64,000 nucleotides of DNA from Jannaschia faecimaris (GTDB lineage Bacteria; Pseudomonadota; Alphaproteobacteria; Rhodobacterales; Rhodobacteraceae), in assembly GCF_900107415.1 (NCBI RefSeq), contig NZ_FNPX01000019.1, forward strand, positions 1 to 64,000. The letters are read 5' to 3'. Made by a program: the position numbers and the translations under genes. Each line of letters opens with the position of its first letter. Within the stretch, counting starts at the first letter, position 1. Below, one piece after another: positions 53,180 to 63,220 of this stretch. The notes beneath the pieces are model-generated. The model was given only the letters and a program-made list of their open reading frames with translations. It did not search any database and was not told the DNA's origin.

Positions 53180-53359
53180 GTGGTATTCCTTCTTCGTTGC
53201 GGTTCCGTAGTTCCAGAACCTTTTTTCACAACGGCCGCGCGTGGATCGCAGGGCCAAAATGACGCTGCCGGAAATCGTCGATTCCCAGCAGAGACTGCGC
53301 ATTAGGGGGTCTTGACAGCCGCGTCAAGCGAAGTGCCCCGGCCTGTCAAGAACTTTCTC

Positions 53360-54007
53360 TCAGGTCGCGTCAAGAACGGCAGACATTTCGGCGGCAACAG
53401 CGTCGATCTCGCCCAGGCCATCGACCGAATACAGGTCGCCCTTGGCATAATAGTATCCGATCAGCGGCGAGGTCTTCTTGTAGTATTCCATCAATCGAGT
53501 GCGAAGGCTTTCGGCGTTGTCGTCTGCGCGACGCGAAAAGCTTGTTCCACCACAGTTGGTGCACTTGCCGTCTGCGGGAATCGGTTTGGTGTGATCGTTA
53601 TAGACCTCACCGCAATCCGCACAGGTGGACCGCGCCGTGATCCGGTCGACCAGGGCCTCGTCATCCACGCGCATCTCTATGACCGCATCGAGCTTGGAGC
53701 CGTGCTTTTCAAGCAAAGCCCCGAGCGCGTCGGCCTGCGGCAGCGTGCGTGGGAACCCGTCGAAGATGAAGCCACCCTTGTGGCCACTCTCCAACTTCTC
53801 TTCGATCAGGCCGATTACGATGTCGTCGGTAACCAACTGACCTGCGTCCATGATCGCGGCAACCTTGTTGCCCATCGCAGTTCCCGACGACTTTGCCTCG
53901 CGCAGCATATCACCAGTCGAGAGCTGCACCATGCCTCGGTTGATTTCCAACCTTCGAGCCTGTGTTCCCTTGCCCGCTCCCGGCGGCCCCAGAAGGACTA
54001 TGTTCAT
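53360..54007 (-). CDS. adk: Adenylate kinase, zinc-type lid
   Basis: Adk converts ATP and AMP to two ADP. The 215-residue protein has the P-loop [10 protein letters not shown], the AMP-binding [12 protein letters not shown] and the long lid. The lid carries two CxxC pairs ([12 protein letters not shown] and GKCTNCGG), a zinc site also known in Paracoccus Adk. It overlaps secY by four bases (ATGA). Confidence 0.96.
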   Translation of the reverse strand: MNIVLLGPPGAGKGTQARRLEINRGMVQLSTGDMLREAKSSGTAMGNKVAAIMDAGQLVTDDIVIGLIEEKLESGHKGGFIFDGFPRTLPQADALGALLEKHGSKLDAVIEMRVDDEALVDRITARSTCADCGEVYNDHTKPIPADGKCTNCGGTSFSRRADDNAESLRTRLMEYYKKTSPLIGYYYAKGDLYSVDGLGEIDAVAAEMSAVLDAT

Positions 54008-55362
54008 CGACGTGCAACTCCCTTTTTCCGGCCGCGCTTCTTGCCGCGCAACTGGCTTTTCTCGATCAGCCCCTCGTACTGGTGGGCCAGCAGATGTGAT
54101 TGGATCTGCTGGATGAAGTCCATGCCGACCGAAACAATGATAAGGATCGAGGTGCCGCCGAAGTAGGCCGTGATGGCCAGTTCCTGTCGCACGATCTCCG
54201 GAATGAGGCAGACCAAGGCAAGATAGCCCGCACCGAGGACCAGTACGCGGTTAACCACGTATTCGAGGTATTCCGCCGTGCGTTGACCGGGCCGAATTCC
54301 GGGAATGAAGCCGTTTTGATTCTTCAGATTGTCGGCCACATCTTCGGTCTTGAAAGCAACGTTATGGGTGTAGAAGTACGCGAAGAAGACGATCATCCCG
54401 GTGAAGAACAGGAGATAAAGCGGCTGTCCTGGGCCGAAGTAGGCCGTAATCGTCGCCAGGATCGGATTCGTCTGCTGGCCGGAGAATGTCGATATCGTAG
54501 TCGGCAACAGCAGCAGCGAAGACGCGAAAATAGCAGGAATGACGCCAGCCGGGTTCACCTTGATCGGCAGATGGCTCGACCCGCCGTCATATACTTTCAT
54601 GCCGACTTGGCGGCGCGGATACTGGATGTGGATTTTGCGCAAGGAGCGCTCCATGAACACCACGAAAACCAGCGTGGCCAGCAACATCACGATCACGCCC
54701 AGGATCACGGGTGTGGATATCGCGCCGGATTGACCAGAGGCAAAGAACTGGGCCATCGCGGCGGGCAGTTCGGCGACGATGCCGACGAAAATGATCAACG
54801 AGATGCCGTTGCCGATGCCGCGCGCGGTGATCTGCTCACCAAGCCACATCAGGAACATCGTGCCCCCGACCAGCGTGATCACGCAGGACGCGATAAAGAA
54901 CCACCCCGGCGTATGCACAAGGTTACCCGACTGAAGCGACACGGCGAGGCCGTAGCCCTGCAACGTCGCCAGCGCGACGGTGCCATAGCGTGTGTACTGG
55001 TTTATCTTCTTGCGTCCCGGCTCGCCCTCTTTCTTAAGCTGTTCGAGTTGGGGAACCATTGCCGTCATCAGCTGGACGATGATCGAAGCGGAAATATAGG
55101 GCATGATGCCCAGGGCAAAGATGCCCATACGCCCGATCGCGCCACCGGTGAACATGTTCAACACGCCGCCCAGGCCTTGCTGTGCCTGTTCGACGAATTG
55201 GCGCAACTGCTCGGCATCAATGCCGGGAACCGGAATATACGTTCCAACGCGATAGATGATCAGCAGACCGATCGTGAACAGGATGCGTTGGCGAAGCTCT
55301 TTGGCTTTGCCGAACGCGCCCCAGCTCATGTTGGCGGCCATTTGCTCTGCGGCTGAAGCCAT
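54004..55362 (-). CDS. secY: Preprotein translocase subunit SecY
   Basis: SecY is the main channel of the Sec translocon. The 452-residue protein has about ten membrane segments and the family signatures [22 protein letters not shown] and [19 protein letters not shown]. The C-terminal cytoplasmic [12 protein letters not shown] tail is unusually basic. It lies between rplO and adk in the order of the spc operon, with a 118-bp gap after rplO that includes a hairpin (55386-55420). Confidence 0.97.
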   Translation of the reverse strand: MASAAEQMAANMSWGAFGKAKELRQRILFTIGLLIIYRVGTYIPVPGIDAEQLRQFVEQAQQGLGGVLNMFTGGAIGRMGIFALGIMPYISASIIVQLMTAMVPQLEQLKKEGEPGRKKINQYTRYGTVALATLQGYGLAVSLQSGNLVHTPGWFFIASCVITLVGGTMFLMWLGEQITARGIGNGISLIIFVGIVAELPAAMAQFFASGQSGAISTPVILGVIVMLLATLVFVVFMERSLRKIHIQYPRRQVGMKVYDGGSSHLPIKVNPAGVIPAIFASSLLLLPTTISTFSGQQTNPILATITAYFGPGQPLYLLFFTGMIVFFAYFYTHNVAFKTEDVADNLKNQNGFIPGIRPGQRTAEYLEYVVNRVLVLGAGYLALVCLIPEIVRQELAITAYFGGTSILIIVSVGMDFIQQIQSHLLAHQYEGLIEKSQLRGKKRGRKKGVARR

Positions 55363-55385
55363 GCGAGCCCCTCTTTATATCGACA

Positions 55386-55420
55386 AACGCCGCCCAACGG
55401 GCTTCCCCGCAGGCGGCGTT
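55386..55420 (-). other. Hairpin between rplO and secY
   Basis: AACGCCGCC (55386-55394) pairs with GGCGGCGTT (55412-55420) around a 17-nt loop. On the minus strand the stem is followed by TGTCG, not a T-run. It may lower or fine-tune readthrough between rplO and secY. Confidence 0.5.
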
Positions 55421-55480
55421 CTGGGAAAACTTAAGATCATGTAAGCGGAGCCGTGCCCGCCTACAACCGATCCCCCCTGA

Positions 55481-55948
55481 TCACTCGGCGGCGGGTGCCG
55501 CGACCGTGACCGAACCGCCAGCCTTTTCGACCGCCTCGACCGCGCCCTTGGAGGCACCGGTCACGGTGATCGTGGCCTTCGCAGTCAATTCGCCTTTGCC
55601 CAGCAGACGGATGCCGTCCAGCTTGCGGCGGACCACACCCGACGCGACCAGCGTCTCTTCGTTGATGTTCGCGGCATCCAGCTTGCCGTTGTCGATGAAT
55701 TCCTGCAGCTTGGTCAGGTTGACGACGGCAAACTCCTTGCGGTTCGGCTTGTTGAAGCCACGCTTGGGCAGACGCTGGTAGAGCGGCATCTGGCCACCCT
55801 CGTAGCCATTGATCGCCACGCCGGAGCGGGCCTTCTGGCCCTTGATGCCGCGACCGGCCATCTTGCCCTTGCCCGAACCGGGGCCACGGGCCTTGCGCTT
55901 CTGCTTCTGGGCCGCGCCCGGATTGTCACGCAATTCGTTGAGTTTCAT
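55481..55948 (-). CDS. rplO: 50S ribosomal protein L15
   Basis: L15 is 155 residues, starting [20 protein letters not shown]. The glycine-rich RNA-binding stretch [20 protein letters not shown] is intact. A frame extending to 55999 adds an unrelated leader, so I chose 55948, which has AGGAGAA upstream. It is separated from rpmD by three unrelated genes, so it needs its own promoter in the 55949-56094 gap. Confidence 0.96.
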   Translation of the reverse strand: MKLNELRDNPGAAQKQKRKARGPGSGKGKMAGRGIKGQKARSGVAINGYEGGQMPLYQRLPKRGFNKPNRKEFAVVNLTKLQEFIDNGKLDAANINEETLVASGVVRRKLDGIRLLGKGELTAKATITVTGASKGAVEAVEKAGGSVTVAAPAAE

Positions 55949-56094
55949 ATCGCTTCTCCTCTTGCCGGAAGCACCCCCGAAGCGATGTGGGGTGAACACG
56001 GCGTTTCATGATTCTTCGTGCAGGATCACCCGCACCGCGTCGCCTTACATGCCACCTGCGACCGGTTCAAGACCCCCGCCGTGTCGCGCAGGCA

Positions 56095-56733
56095 TCACCC
56101 GACCGGTGGGTTGCGCCACGCCGGTGGGGCAAACGGCTCCCGCAAGGCCCGCGCAACCAGCTCCAGCCGGTCCTGCCCATAGAACGTGTCACCATCGACG
56201 ATATAGGTCGGCGACCCCATGACCCCGATGTTCCGCGCCACTTCCATGTTCGCCTGATAGCGCGCCGCAACCTCTGCCGATCCGGCACGCGTCATCAACG
56301 CCTCTGCGTCATGGCCCAACGCCTGTGCCAACCGCAGCACCGTCTCCACGTCCGACAGATCGGCATCATGACGCCAATGCGCCTCCAGAACCGCATGGGC
56401 CATGGCGTCCACCTTTGGCCCGCGGTCTCCGAGTGCCATGATCATCCGCGCAGCCATATCGTAGGGTGCGTCATGGTGTGTGGGCCGATACCCGATGACA
56501 GGGACGTCCCGGAATTCCGCCCACCGCTCGATTTCCCTGCCGAAAAAGTAATCCACATGCGCCTGTGTGCGATCGGCGAACGCCAGGCTGCCCTGGGCCT
56601 CCACCACGGGGGACAGCGGGATTGGGCGATGCACAAGGGTCGCATCATGCCGTGCGCAGATCTCCATCAGGCGGGCAGAGCCAAGGTAGGCAAAGGCGGA
56701 ATGCGCGGAGTAGTAGTAATCAATCTGAACCAT
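56095..56733 (-). CDS. 2-hydroxychromene-2-carboxylate isomerase family protein
   Basis: A 212-residue thioredoxin-fold protein of the DsbA/HCCA isomerase (kappa-GST-like) group. It starts MVQIDYYYSAHSAFAYLGS and has the family motif GVMGSPTYIVDGDTFYGQDRL near the C-terminus (cis-Pro loop). It lacks a CxxC motif, so a glutathione-dependent isomerase role is more likely than a disulfide role. The in vivo substrate is unknown. It is inserted between rplO and rpmD. Confidence 0.88.
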   Translation of the reverse strand: MVQIDYYYSAHSAFAYLGSARLMEICARHDATLVHRPIPLSPVVEAQGSLAFADRTQAHVDYFFGREIERWAEFRDVPVIGYRPTHHDAPYDMAARMIMALGDRGPKVDAMAHAVLEAHWRHDADLSDVETVLRLAQALGHDAEALMTRAGSAEVAARYQANMEVARNIGVMGSPTYIVDGDTFYGQDRLELVARALREPFAPPAWRNPPVG

Positions 56734-56786
56734 GGTTCTGGCTATCGCGCCTTGCTTGACGGTGCCACACCTGAGACGCTCATTTG

Positions 56787-57500
56787 ATGAAGTCGCTCGC
56801 CCTCGCCCTCACCTGCGCTCTTGCCCTGCCCGCCGCAGCCCAAGGTCCCTGCGCCACCGACGCAATGATCGTCTTTGACGGCTCCGCGTCCATGGCCGAG
56901 ATCGGGTTCGATACAGGCGAAACGAACCGCATCACCGACGCACGCGCCGCCATGGCACGCGTCATGCCCGAGGTGGAGCACTCCCGCCGCATCGGGCTGA
57001 TCACGTACGGACCGGGTGCCAAGGACGCCTGCGAGGGGATCAGCCTGCGCTTCCCCCCCATTGAGGCGGCGGCCAAGTTGATGATTGCCGAACTCGACGC
57101 GCTCGAGCCCGCGGGGCTGACTCCGCTGGTGGCGGCGGTGCAGCGCGCCGCCGACGTTCTCGATTATCGCCTGAATCCGGGCATAATCGTGCTGGTGACG
57201 GACGGGAACGAAACATGCGGCGGTCGGCCCTGCGCGCTTGGCCGCGCGCTCACCGCAACTGCGGCCGACCTCACGGTCCACGTCATCGGATACAAGGCGT
57301 CGCATGACTTCTTCGGCTGGAACAATCCCGAAGGCGGTGCCCCCGGCACCGACGTGGTCGCCCGCTGCCTCGCGGACACAACCGGGGGACGCTACATCGG
57401 CACTCACTCGGAATACGAGTTGGTGGAGGCGCTATGGTCGATGCTGGGGTGCGAGTTCGTCGCGGGCAGTCAACCAGTCGGGCACCCATCCAAAATGTAA
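56787..57500 (+). CDS. Secreted von Willebrand factor type A domain protein
   Basis: A 237-residue protein with a signal peptide (MKSLALALTCALALPAAAQG). It has a VWA domain with a MIDAS site: MIVFDGSASM, the Thr in AGLTPLVAAV, and VLVTDGNETCGG with the distal Asp. Several Cys residues suggest disulfides. VWA domains mediate metal-dependent protein contacts; the partner is unknown. It is on the opposite strand from the surrounding ribosomal genes and 53 bp from the isomerase start. The ATG at 56787 was preferred to an adjacent TTG. Confidence 0.86.
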   Translation: MKSLALALTCALALPAAAQGPCATDAMIVFDGSASMAEIGFDTGETNRITDARAAMARVMPEVEHSRRIGLITYGPGAKDACEGISLRFPPIEAAAKLMIAELDALEPAGLTPLVAAVQRAADVLDYRLNPGIIVLVTDGNETCGGRPCALGRALTATAADLTVHVIGYKASHDFFGWNNPEGGAPGTDVVARCLADTTGGRYIGTHSEYELVEALWSMLGCEFVAGSQPVGHPSKM

Positions 57501-57567
57501 TCAAGATTGGCCGACTCCTGGTTGCAAGCTATAAACCTCGCCGAATTACGAGCACCGCGAAAATGGG

Positions 57568-58140
57568 TTATCTCGAACAGAAAGGCCATTCCGGATTGAA
57601 TGCCAGACAAGAAGTCACGGTATCCAGATGGAAGGAATGCAGCAGTCCCCTTTGCGGAAAGGTTCCACCTCTCGGAAATTGGCTCACTATCCTCGAACTT
57701 ATAGCGAACACGGACTCGATCCCTACCCCTACCCCTCCAATATATCCATCTGCCACAATAAAGATTTCAAAGTCGCCACTGTCTCTACAGCGTAATACGA
57801 TCATAGATGGTGCATCTTCACCGCGCCAAGTGGCTCGGTCGCTTACCAAATAAACGTAGGAGTTATCTTCATCAGAAAACTCATCCCTACTTTCAACAAG
57901 GATCCACAAATCATTAGGACCGGATCCTGAACGCTCAGATCCCTTGGAAGGTTCTTCTTGAATGACAGTATCTCGCGGCTGTGCGTCCGCAAAAACGGTA
58001 CCAGAACAACTCAACCGCCCAATATCATCTTCTAGCGAAACGCATATTCCAGAAATCTCAACTAGAGTGTCGCGAAGCACCGATGAAGTTGATTCATTTG
58101 AGATCGCTGAGGAAGTCCAGATAAGAAAAACGGCGGCCAC
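57568..58140 (-). CDS. Secreted hypothetical protein with atypical base composition
   Basis: A 190-residue frame starting MAAVFLIWTSSAISNEST, with a probable signal peptide. It contains Ser, Asp and Glu-rich stretches, paired Cys (ICVSLED, LSCSGT, VLRCRDS) and a repeated Gly-Val motif (GYIGGVGVGIE). No known domain is visible. The gene and its flanks (57501-58230) are more AT-rich than neighbouring genes, which suggests recent acquisition. It lies between the VWA gene and the rpmD terminator. Confidence 0.6.
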   Translation of the reverse strand: MAAVFLIWTSSAISNESTSSVLRDTLVEISGICVSLEDDIGRLSCSGTVFADAQPRDTVIQEEPSKGSERSGSGPNDLWILVESRDEFSDEDNSYVYLVSDRATWRGEDAPSMIVLRCRDSGDFEIFIVADGYIGGVGVGIESVFAISSRIVSQFPRGGTFPQRGLLHSFHLDTVTSCLAFNPEWPFCSR

Positions 58141-58221
58141 GGTAGAAAATTATTGTAGCAAGAGGACGCTCCAGAAGATGGCAGTTACTCTGAATTATTT
58201 GCGTATGATTCAAAATCTGTA

Positions 58222-58257
58222 AACAATAAAACGCCCCGGCCATTTCTGATCGGGGCG
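58222..58257 (-). terminator. Intrinsic terminator after rpmD
   Basis: On the minus strand CGCCCCG pairs with CGGGGCG around a 12-base loop, followed by TTTTATTGTT. It lies 41 bases after the rpmD stop, so it ends the first part of the spc operon here and not after secY or rplQ. Confidence 0.85.
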
Positions 58258-58297
58258 CTCAATTCTTTCAAGACAGCAGGGGTCCCCCTGCCCGGCC

Positions 58298-58486
58298 TTA
58301 GCCCCGCTCTTCGATGATCTTCACCATGTGCGGGATCTTGTTGACCATGCCGCGCACGGAGGGGGTATCCTCCAATTCGCGGGTCTTGTGCATCTTGTTC
58401 AGGCCCAAGCCCACCAGCGTCGCGCGCTGATCGGCGGGGCGGCGGATCGGGGAGCCGATCTGCTTGACGACAATCGTTTTAGCCAT
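58298..58486 (-). CDS. rpmD: 50S ribosomal protein L30
   Basis: L30 is 62 residues, starting [20 protein letters not shown] and including the family [15 protein letters not shown] motif. It lies three bases after rpsE, as in the usual order, but the genes that should follow (rplO, secY) are 2.3 kb away. A terminator follows rpmD directly. Confidence 0.96.
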   Translation of the reverse strand: MAKTIVVKQIGSPIRRPADQRATLVGLGLNKMHKTRELEDTPSVRGMVNKIPHMVKIIEERG

Positions 58487-58489
58487 GGA

Positions 58490-59068
58490 TCAGGCCTCCT
58501 CGGTCTCGGTTGTGGCCGGAGCCTCATCACCCTTGCGCAGGATATCGGCAACCTTCTTGCCGCGACGCTGCGCGACAGAACGGGGCGACGATTCTTTCTG
58601 CAACCCGTCGAGGGTGGCCCGAATCATGTTGTAAGGGTTCTGCGAGCCGATCGACTTGGAAACGACGTCGTTGATGCCCAGCATCTCGAACACGGCGCGC
58701 ATCGGGCCACCGGCGATGATGCCGGTACCTTCGGGCGCGGAACGCATGACTACGCGTCCAGCGCCGTGGCGACCTTCCATGTCGTGGTGCAGCGTCCGAC
58801 CGTCCTTAAGGGCGACGCGGATCATCTGACGCTTGGCCTGCTCGGTTGCCTTGCGGATAGCTTCGGGGACCTCTTTGGCCTTACCCTTGCCAAAGCCGAC
58901 GCGGCCCTTCTGATCGCCAACGACGACGAGCGCGGCGAAACCAAAGCGCTTACCACCCTTGACGGTCTTGGAGACGCGGTTGATCGCGACCAGGCGGTCG
59001 GCGAATTCCGGAGTTTCTTCGCGGCCACGGCCACGACCGCCCCCACGATTGTTGTCACGTTCTGCCAT
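58490..59068 (-). CDS. rpsE: 30S ribosomal protein S5
   Basis: S5 is 192 residues. The N-terminal [19 protein letters not shown] extension is Gly/Arg-rich, and the family core [20 protein letters not shown] and [21 protein letters not shown] is intact. It lies 109 bp after rplR and 3 bp before rpmD. Confidence 0.97.
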   Translation of the reverse strand: MAERDNNRGGGRGRGREETPEFADRLVAINRVSKTVKGGKRFGFAALVVVGDQKGRVGFGKGKAKEVPEAIRKATEQAKRQMIRVALKDGRTLHHDMEGRHGAGRVVMRSAPEGTGIIAGGPMRAVFEMLGINDVVSKSIGSQNPYNMIRATLDGLQKESSPRSVAQRRGKKVADILRKGDEAPATTETEEA

Positions 59069-59177
59069 GAGGCATCCTTTCCGTGCAGGGCGCGCTGGCC
59101 CGAATAAACTCGATCCAAGTGGGAAGATTCCCCCGGATCATCGAGGGGGCCACGCGGACGCAGCCCCCTTCAAGTCA

Positions 59178-59537
59178 TTAGAACTTAAGGCCACCTTCAC
59201 GGGCGGCGTCGGCCAGGGCCTTGACCTTCCCATGGAACAGGAAGCCACCACGATCGAAGTAGCACTCTTCGACGCCGGCCTTCTTGGCCCGCTCGGCAAT
59301 TGCCGCGCCGACCTTCGTGGCCGCCTCGACGTTGTTCTTGCCGACCACGCCCAGCGACTTCTCGAGGGTCGAGGCTGACGCAAGCGTCTTGCCCTGAACG
59401 TCGTCGATCAACTGAACCATGATGTTCTTGTTGGAGCGATGCACTGAAAGGCGCGCACGCCCCGCGGCCATCTTGCGAAGCTTGTTCCGGACGCGCAGGC
59501 GGCGCTTGAGGAACAGATCCCGTTTGCTGTTTGCCAT
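59178..59537 (-). CDS. rplR: 50S ribosomal protein L18
   Basis: L18 is 119 residues, starting [20 protein letters not shown]. The 5S rRNA-binding core [18 protein letters not shown] and the C-terminal [20 protein letters not shown] are complete. It follows rplF by 11 bases. Confidence 0.97.
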   Translation of the reverse strand: MANSKRDLFLKRRLRVRNKLRKMAAGRARLSVHRSNKNIMVQLIDDVQGKTLASASTLEKSLGVVGKNNVEAATKVGAAIAERAKKAGVEECYFDRGGFLFHGKVKALADAAREGGLKF

Positions 59538-59548
59538 CTGACTGGTCC

Positions 59549-60082
59549 TTACTTCTTCTTACCTTCCTTGCGGAAGATATACTCGCCCTTGTAGCGGATT
59601 CCCTTGCCCTTATAGGGCTCGGGCGCACGCCACTCGCGAATGTTTGCTGCAACCTGACCGACCAACTGCTGGTCGATCCCTTCGACGGCGATTTCGGTGG
59701 GCTTGGCGGCGGTCACGGTGACCCCCTCCGGCACATCGAAGTTCACGTCATGCGAATAGCCGAGCGACAGCTTCAAGGTGTTGCCCTGCATCTGCGCGCG
59801 GTAACCCACGCCCGAGATTTCAAGCTCTTTCTTGAAGCCGGTCGTCACGCCGGTCACCAGGTTTTCAACCATGGTGCGCGACATGCCCCACTGCTGGCGA
59901 GCGCGTTTGGACTTGCCACGCGGCTCCACCGACACGGCTCCGTCGTTGACCTTCAGGTCTACGTCGTCGGTGGCGGTGAAGGTGCGGGTGCCCTTCGGAC
60001 CCTTGACCGAGATGGTCTGGCCAGAAACCGAGGCTTCCACACCCGAAGGCAGGTCGACGGGTCGTTTGCCGATACGAGACAT
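59549..60082 (-). CDS. rplF: 50S ribosomal protein L6
   Basis: L6 is 177 residues, starting [19 protein letters not shown]. The C-terminal signature [21 protein letters not shown] is complete. A frame extending upstream to 60445 would overlap rpsH, so I chose 60082. It follows rpsH by 10 bases. Confidence 0.97.
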   Translation of the reverse strand: MSRIGKRPVDLPSGVEASVSGQTISVKGPKGTRTFTATDDVDLKVNDGAVSVEPRGKSKRARQQWGMSRTMVENLVTGVTTGFKKELEISGVGYRAQMQGNTLKLSLGYSHDVNFDVPEGVTVTAAKPTEIAVEGIDQQLVGQVAANIREWRAPEPYKGKGIRYKGEYIFRKEGKKK

Positions 60083-60092
60083 TATACCCTCC

Positions 60093-60485
60093 TCAGAATA
60101 CGGTGCAGAGCACTTCGCCACCAACGTTGGCAGCACGTGCATTTGCATCGGACATGACACCACGCGAAGTGGAGACGATGGAGACGCCCAAGCCCTGACG
60201 GACCGAGGGGACGTCCTTGACACCCAGGTACACGCGGCGGCCAGGCTTGGACACCCGCTTGACCTCACGGATGACCGGAACGCCCTCGTAATACTTGAGG
60301 GAGATTTCGATCGTCGGGTGGCCCTGACGGTCGGAGGACGCTTCGTAGCCGCGGATGTAGCCTTCGTCGGCCAGAACATCCAGGACACGGGCGCGCATCT
60401 TCGACGCAGGGGTGGTGACGGTGGACTTGCCACGCATCTGCGCATTGCGGATGCGGGTCAGCATATCGCCGATGGGATCATTCAT
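60093..60485 (-). CDS. rpsH: 30S ribosomal protein S8
   Basis: S8 is 130 residues. The start [20 protein letters not shown] and the C-terminal [20 protein letters not shown] motif, needed for 16S rRNA binding, are intact. It lies 12 bases after rpsN. Confidence 0.97.
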   Translation of the reverse strand: MNDPIGDMLTRIRNAQMRGKSTVTTPASKMRARVLDVLADEGYIRGYEASSDRQGHPTIEISLKYYEGVPVIREVKRVSKPGRRVYLGVKDVPSVRQGLGVSIVSTSRGVMSDANARAANVGGEVLCTVF

Positions 60486-60497
60486 CTTCTGATCTCC

Positions 60498-60803
60498 TTA
60501 CCAGCTCGACTTGACCATGCCGGGGATTTTTCCCTGGCTGGCCAAATCGCGCAACATGATGCGGGACAGCTTCAGCTTCCGGTAGTATGCCCGAGGGCGA
60601 CCGGTCAGCTGGCAGCGGTTGTTAAGACGAACGGCCGAGGAGTTGCGGGGCAACTCCGACAACTTCAGAGTCGCCTTGAAGCGCTCCTCCATCGGCTTGG
60701 ATTCGTCGCGAACGATCTCTTTCAGAGCAGCGCGCTTGGTGGCGTACTTCTTCACCAGCCGCTCGCGCTTCTTCTGGCGTTCGATCATGGATACTTTTGC
60801 CAT
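60498..60803 (-). CDS. rpsN: 30S ribosomal protein S14 (non-zinc type)
   Basis: S14 is 101 residues, starting [20 protein letters not shown]. It has a single Cys ([20 protein letters not shown]) and not the four-Cys zinc site of the short form, so it is the long zinc-free type. An upstream extension to 60866 has no support. It lies 10 bases after rplE. Confidence 0.97.
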   Translation of the reverse strand: MAKVSMIERQKKRERLVKKYATKRAALKEIVRDESKPMEERFKATLKLSELPRNSSAVRLNNRCQLTGRPRAYYRKLKLSRIMLRDLASQGKIPGMVKSSW

Positions 60804-60813
60804 GTCTAATTCC

Positions 60814-61377
60814 TCAGCTGTTGAACGGCATGTTGAAGGCCTTGAGCAGCGCCTTCGCCTCTGCATCCGTCTTGGACGTCGTGCAGATGATGATGTCCAT
60901 GCCCCAGACTTCGTCGACCTTGTCGAAGTTGATCTCGGGGAAGACGATATGCTCTTTCAGGCCCATGGCGTAGTTGCCACGGCCGTCAAAGCTCTTGCCG
61001 GACACGCCGCGGAAGTCGCGGATGCGCGGCATCGCCACGGTGATCAGGCGGTCCAGGAATTCATACATCCGTGCACCGCGCAGCGTCACCTTGGTACCAA
61101 GAGGCATGCCTTCGCGAACACGGAAGCCGGCGATCGACTTCTTGGCGTTCGTGACGACGGCCTTCTGACCAGCGATTGTCGACAGGTCGTCCTGTGCCGA
61201 CTTGGCCTTCTTACTGTCACGGACAGCTTCGGCACCGCACCCGATGTTCAGGACGATCTTGTCAAGACGCGGGATCATCATCTCGTTCTTGTAGCCGAAT
61301 TCTTCCTTCATCGCGGCGCGGACGCTGTCGCGATAGACGGAGAGAAGACGGGGTGTGTAGCTTGCTTGGTCGAGCAT
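60814..61377 (-). CDS. rplE: 50S ribosomal protein L5
   Basis: L5 is 187 residues with the family core [18 protein letters not shown] and the RRIGVRDF-like [20 protein letters not shown] region seen as [18 protein letters not shown]. It overlaps the rplX stop by one base, so the two are translationally coupled. It binds 5S rRNA near L18. Confidence 0.97.
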   Translation of the reverse strand: MLDQASYTPRLLSVYRDSVRAAMKEEFGYKNEMMIPRLDKIVLNIGCGAEAVRDSKKAKSAQDDLSTIAGQKAVVTNAKKSIAGFRVREGMPLGTKVTLRGARMYEFLDRLITVAMPRIRDFRGVSGKSFDGRGNYAMGLKEHIVFPEINFDKVDEVWGMDIIICTTSKTDAEAKALLKAFNMPFNS

Positions 61378-61682
61378 CAGATCACGTCTCCCGTGGTCTT
61401 GGCGAAGCGCACCTTCTTGTCGTCTTCCATGCGGAAGCCGACGCGTGTCGCTTTGCCGTTGGCGTCAACGACGGCGAGGTTCGAAAGGTCGATCGGCAGA
61501 GCTTTTGGAATGCGACCGCCTTGGTTGGCCTGGCTCTGGCGCGTGTGGCGGATGGCCATGTTCACACCTTCGACGATGGCCTTGCCGGCCTTCGGATCAA
61601 CGGAAGTGATTTCGCCTTCCTTGCCCTTGTCACGACCGGACAGGACAATGACCTTGTCACCTTTGCGGAGTTTGGCAGCCAT
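61377..61682 (-). CDS. rplX: 50S ribosomal protein L24
   Basis: L24 is 101 residues with a KOW motif near the start ([20 protein letters not shown]) and the conserved [11 protein letters not shown] segment. Its start overlaps the rplN stop by one base and its end overlaps the rplE start, a tight assembly block. Confidence 0.97.
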   Translation of the reverse strand: MAAKLRKGDKVIVLSGRDKGKEGEITSVDPKAGKAIVEGVNMAIRHTRQSQANQGGRIPKALPIDLSNLAVVDANGKATRVGFRMEDDKKVRFAKTTGDVI

Positions 61683-62050
61683 TACAGCACCTCCGGGGCG
61701 AGCGAGATGATCTTCATGAAGTTCTTCGCGCGCAGCTCACGAACAACCGGTCCGAAGATACGGGTGCCGATCGGCTCGTTGTTGTTGTTGAGAATAACGG
61801 CCGCGTTGCGGTCGAAGCGGATGGCGGTACCGTCATCGCGACGGACTTCCTTGGCGGTGCGAACGACGACGGCCTTGCGGACGTCCCCCTTCTTCACCTT
61901 GCCCCGCGGAATGGCTTCCTTCACCGACACCACGATGATGTCGCCGACAGAGGCATACTTCCGCTTGGACCCGCCCAGGACCTTGATGCACTGAACACGG
62001 CGAGCGCCGCTGTTGTCAGCAACATCCAGGTTGGTTTGCATCTGGATCAT
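61682..62050 (-). CDS. rplN: 50S ribosomal protein L14
   Basis: L14 is 122 residues, starting [20 protein letters not shown]. The core [20 protein letters not shown] and the ending [13 protein letters not shown] are complete. It lies 104 bp after rpsQ, a larger gap than between most genes here. Confidence 0.97.
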   Translation of the reverse strand: MIQMQTNLDVADNSGARRVQCIKVLGGSKRKYASVGDIIVVSVKEAIPRGKVKKGDVRKAVVVRTAKEVRRDDGTAIRFDRNAAVILNNNNEPIGTRIFGPVVRELRAKNFMKIISLAPEVL

Positions 62051-62154
62051 TGGTTTCTCCCGACCTTTGGGGGGCCGATGCGTGGCCGTATCCCCAGGGT
62101 TTCGCTAATATGCGGATGGCGAAATCGCCGTCCGATCGCCTGGTCGTGCGCCGA

Positions 62155-62385
62155 TTACTCGGCGATCACTTCCCACCGCTTCGTCTTGGACTTGGGCGGG
62201 CATTCCTGGATGCGCACGGTATCACCGACGTTGAACGTGTTGTTCTCGTCGTGGGCGCGATATTTCTTGGATTTCCGAACAGTCTTCTGCAGCAACGGGT
62301 GCTTAAAGCGACGCTCAATGCTGACGGTGACGGTCTGGGCGTTCTGGTTCGACGTGACGACGCCGGTCAGGATGCGTTTGGGCAT
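62155..62385 (-). CDS. rpsQ: 30S ribosomal protein S17
   Basis: S17 is 76 residues, starting [20 protein letters not shown]. The family segment [19 protein letters not shown] is intact. It is three bases from rpmC. Confidence 0.97.
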   Translation of the reverse strand: MPKRILTGVVTSNQNAQTVTVSIERRFKHPLLQKTVRKSKKYRAHDENNTFNVGDTVRIQECPPKSKTKRWEVIAE

Positions 62386-62388
62386 TGC

Positions 62389-62595
62389 TTATGCCTCCGC
62401 TTCGGCGCCGCGCGCCTTTTCGTTCAGGATGGTATTCACACGGGCAATCGACCGCTTGACGGAGCGGACACGCGCGGTGTTCTCCAGCTGGCTGGTTGCC
62501 GCCTGGAAGCGCAGATTAAACGCCTCCTTCTTCAGGTTTGTCAGCTCCGTGCGGAGCTCATCAGGGGTCTTGCCCCGGAGGTCGCTGGCATCCAT
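62389..62595 (-). CDS. rpmC: 50S ribosomal protein L29
   Basis: L29 is 68 residues, starting [20 protein letters not shown]. The helical core [21 protein letters not shown] is complete. The expected upstream neighbour rplP is absent; a 625-bp gap follows instead. The chosen ATG has AAAAGGAAAA upstream. A frame beginning at 62631 would add an unrelated leader. Confidence 0.96.
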   Translation of the reverse strand: MDASDLRGKTPDELRTELTNLKKEAFNLRFQAATSQLENTARVRSVKRSIARVNTILNEKARGAEAEA

Positions 62596-63220
62596 GCCAT
62601 TTTCCTTTTCAACATCACCGGGCCGCCCCACCGCGCATTCGGCGGGTCACGACTGATTCCGGTGGAGTTCAGTGGTAGAGTGCGCCCTCTAGACGACGTT
62701 GGGTGAGGGCGCAAGGGGCAGCTTGCACTCACGGTCCAATTGCACGCCCTCCGCATGATTGACAGAAGCCAAGGCTGCTGCGGTCGAGGGTAGGAGGATG
62801 CCGACGCAGGGCCGGATGCCCGATGCCATGCTTATACAGATACCACTCGCCGCCTTGGCCCTTCCGCTTTTCGACTACGTATGCGCGGACCAGACGTAGA
62901 TCGCCTTGGAGCAAAGGATGACGACGGAGACTACACTTCTAGAACCTGCCCGTTACGCCGTGCGCTCGTGGGAAACGGCCCTGTCCGTGGCTTGAGTGGC
63001 CTAACGTGCCGCCCTACCCACCGCGCGATGCGGGAACCCAAGTTTACGGGCCGAAGCCAAGGTCCGTGATCTTATATTTGCCAGGAATAGCGGACTGCGC
63101 CTTGGAGCGCGGCACCGAAGAGATGTCGAGGCGTTGCGTCACAGATGGCGCGCGTTTGGTGGAGACACTGGTGCCGCGAAAAACTCCTGTCGCGCATTCA
63201 ACACATTAGCCGCCGGTACC
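62596..63220. other. 625-bp gap upstream of rpmC, with a 9-bp hairpin
   Basis: This gap replaces rplP and should hold the promoter of the rpmC-rpmD block. At 62681-62713 the stem TGCGCCCTC/GAGGGCGCA (9 bp) closes a 15-nt loop, about 90 bases before the rpmC start on the minus strand, a place where ribosomal leader elements occur. A 61-codon minus-strand frame (62729-62914) has no known match and weak coding character. Nothing else is supportable. Confidence 0.45.

Noticed and set aside
62661-62713. tRNA-like stretch (GGTGGAGTTCAGTGGTAGAG) upstream of rpmC
   Set aside because: It resembles a tRNA D-arm, but no acceptor pairing, anticodon arm or TTCGA T-loop follows in the right places. The bases fit better as part of a 9-bp hairpin.
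62729-62914. 61-codon minus-strand frame upstream of rpmC
   Set aside because: The sequence resembles no family I know, and it has no start signal; it may be chance in a GC-rich gap.
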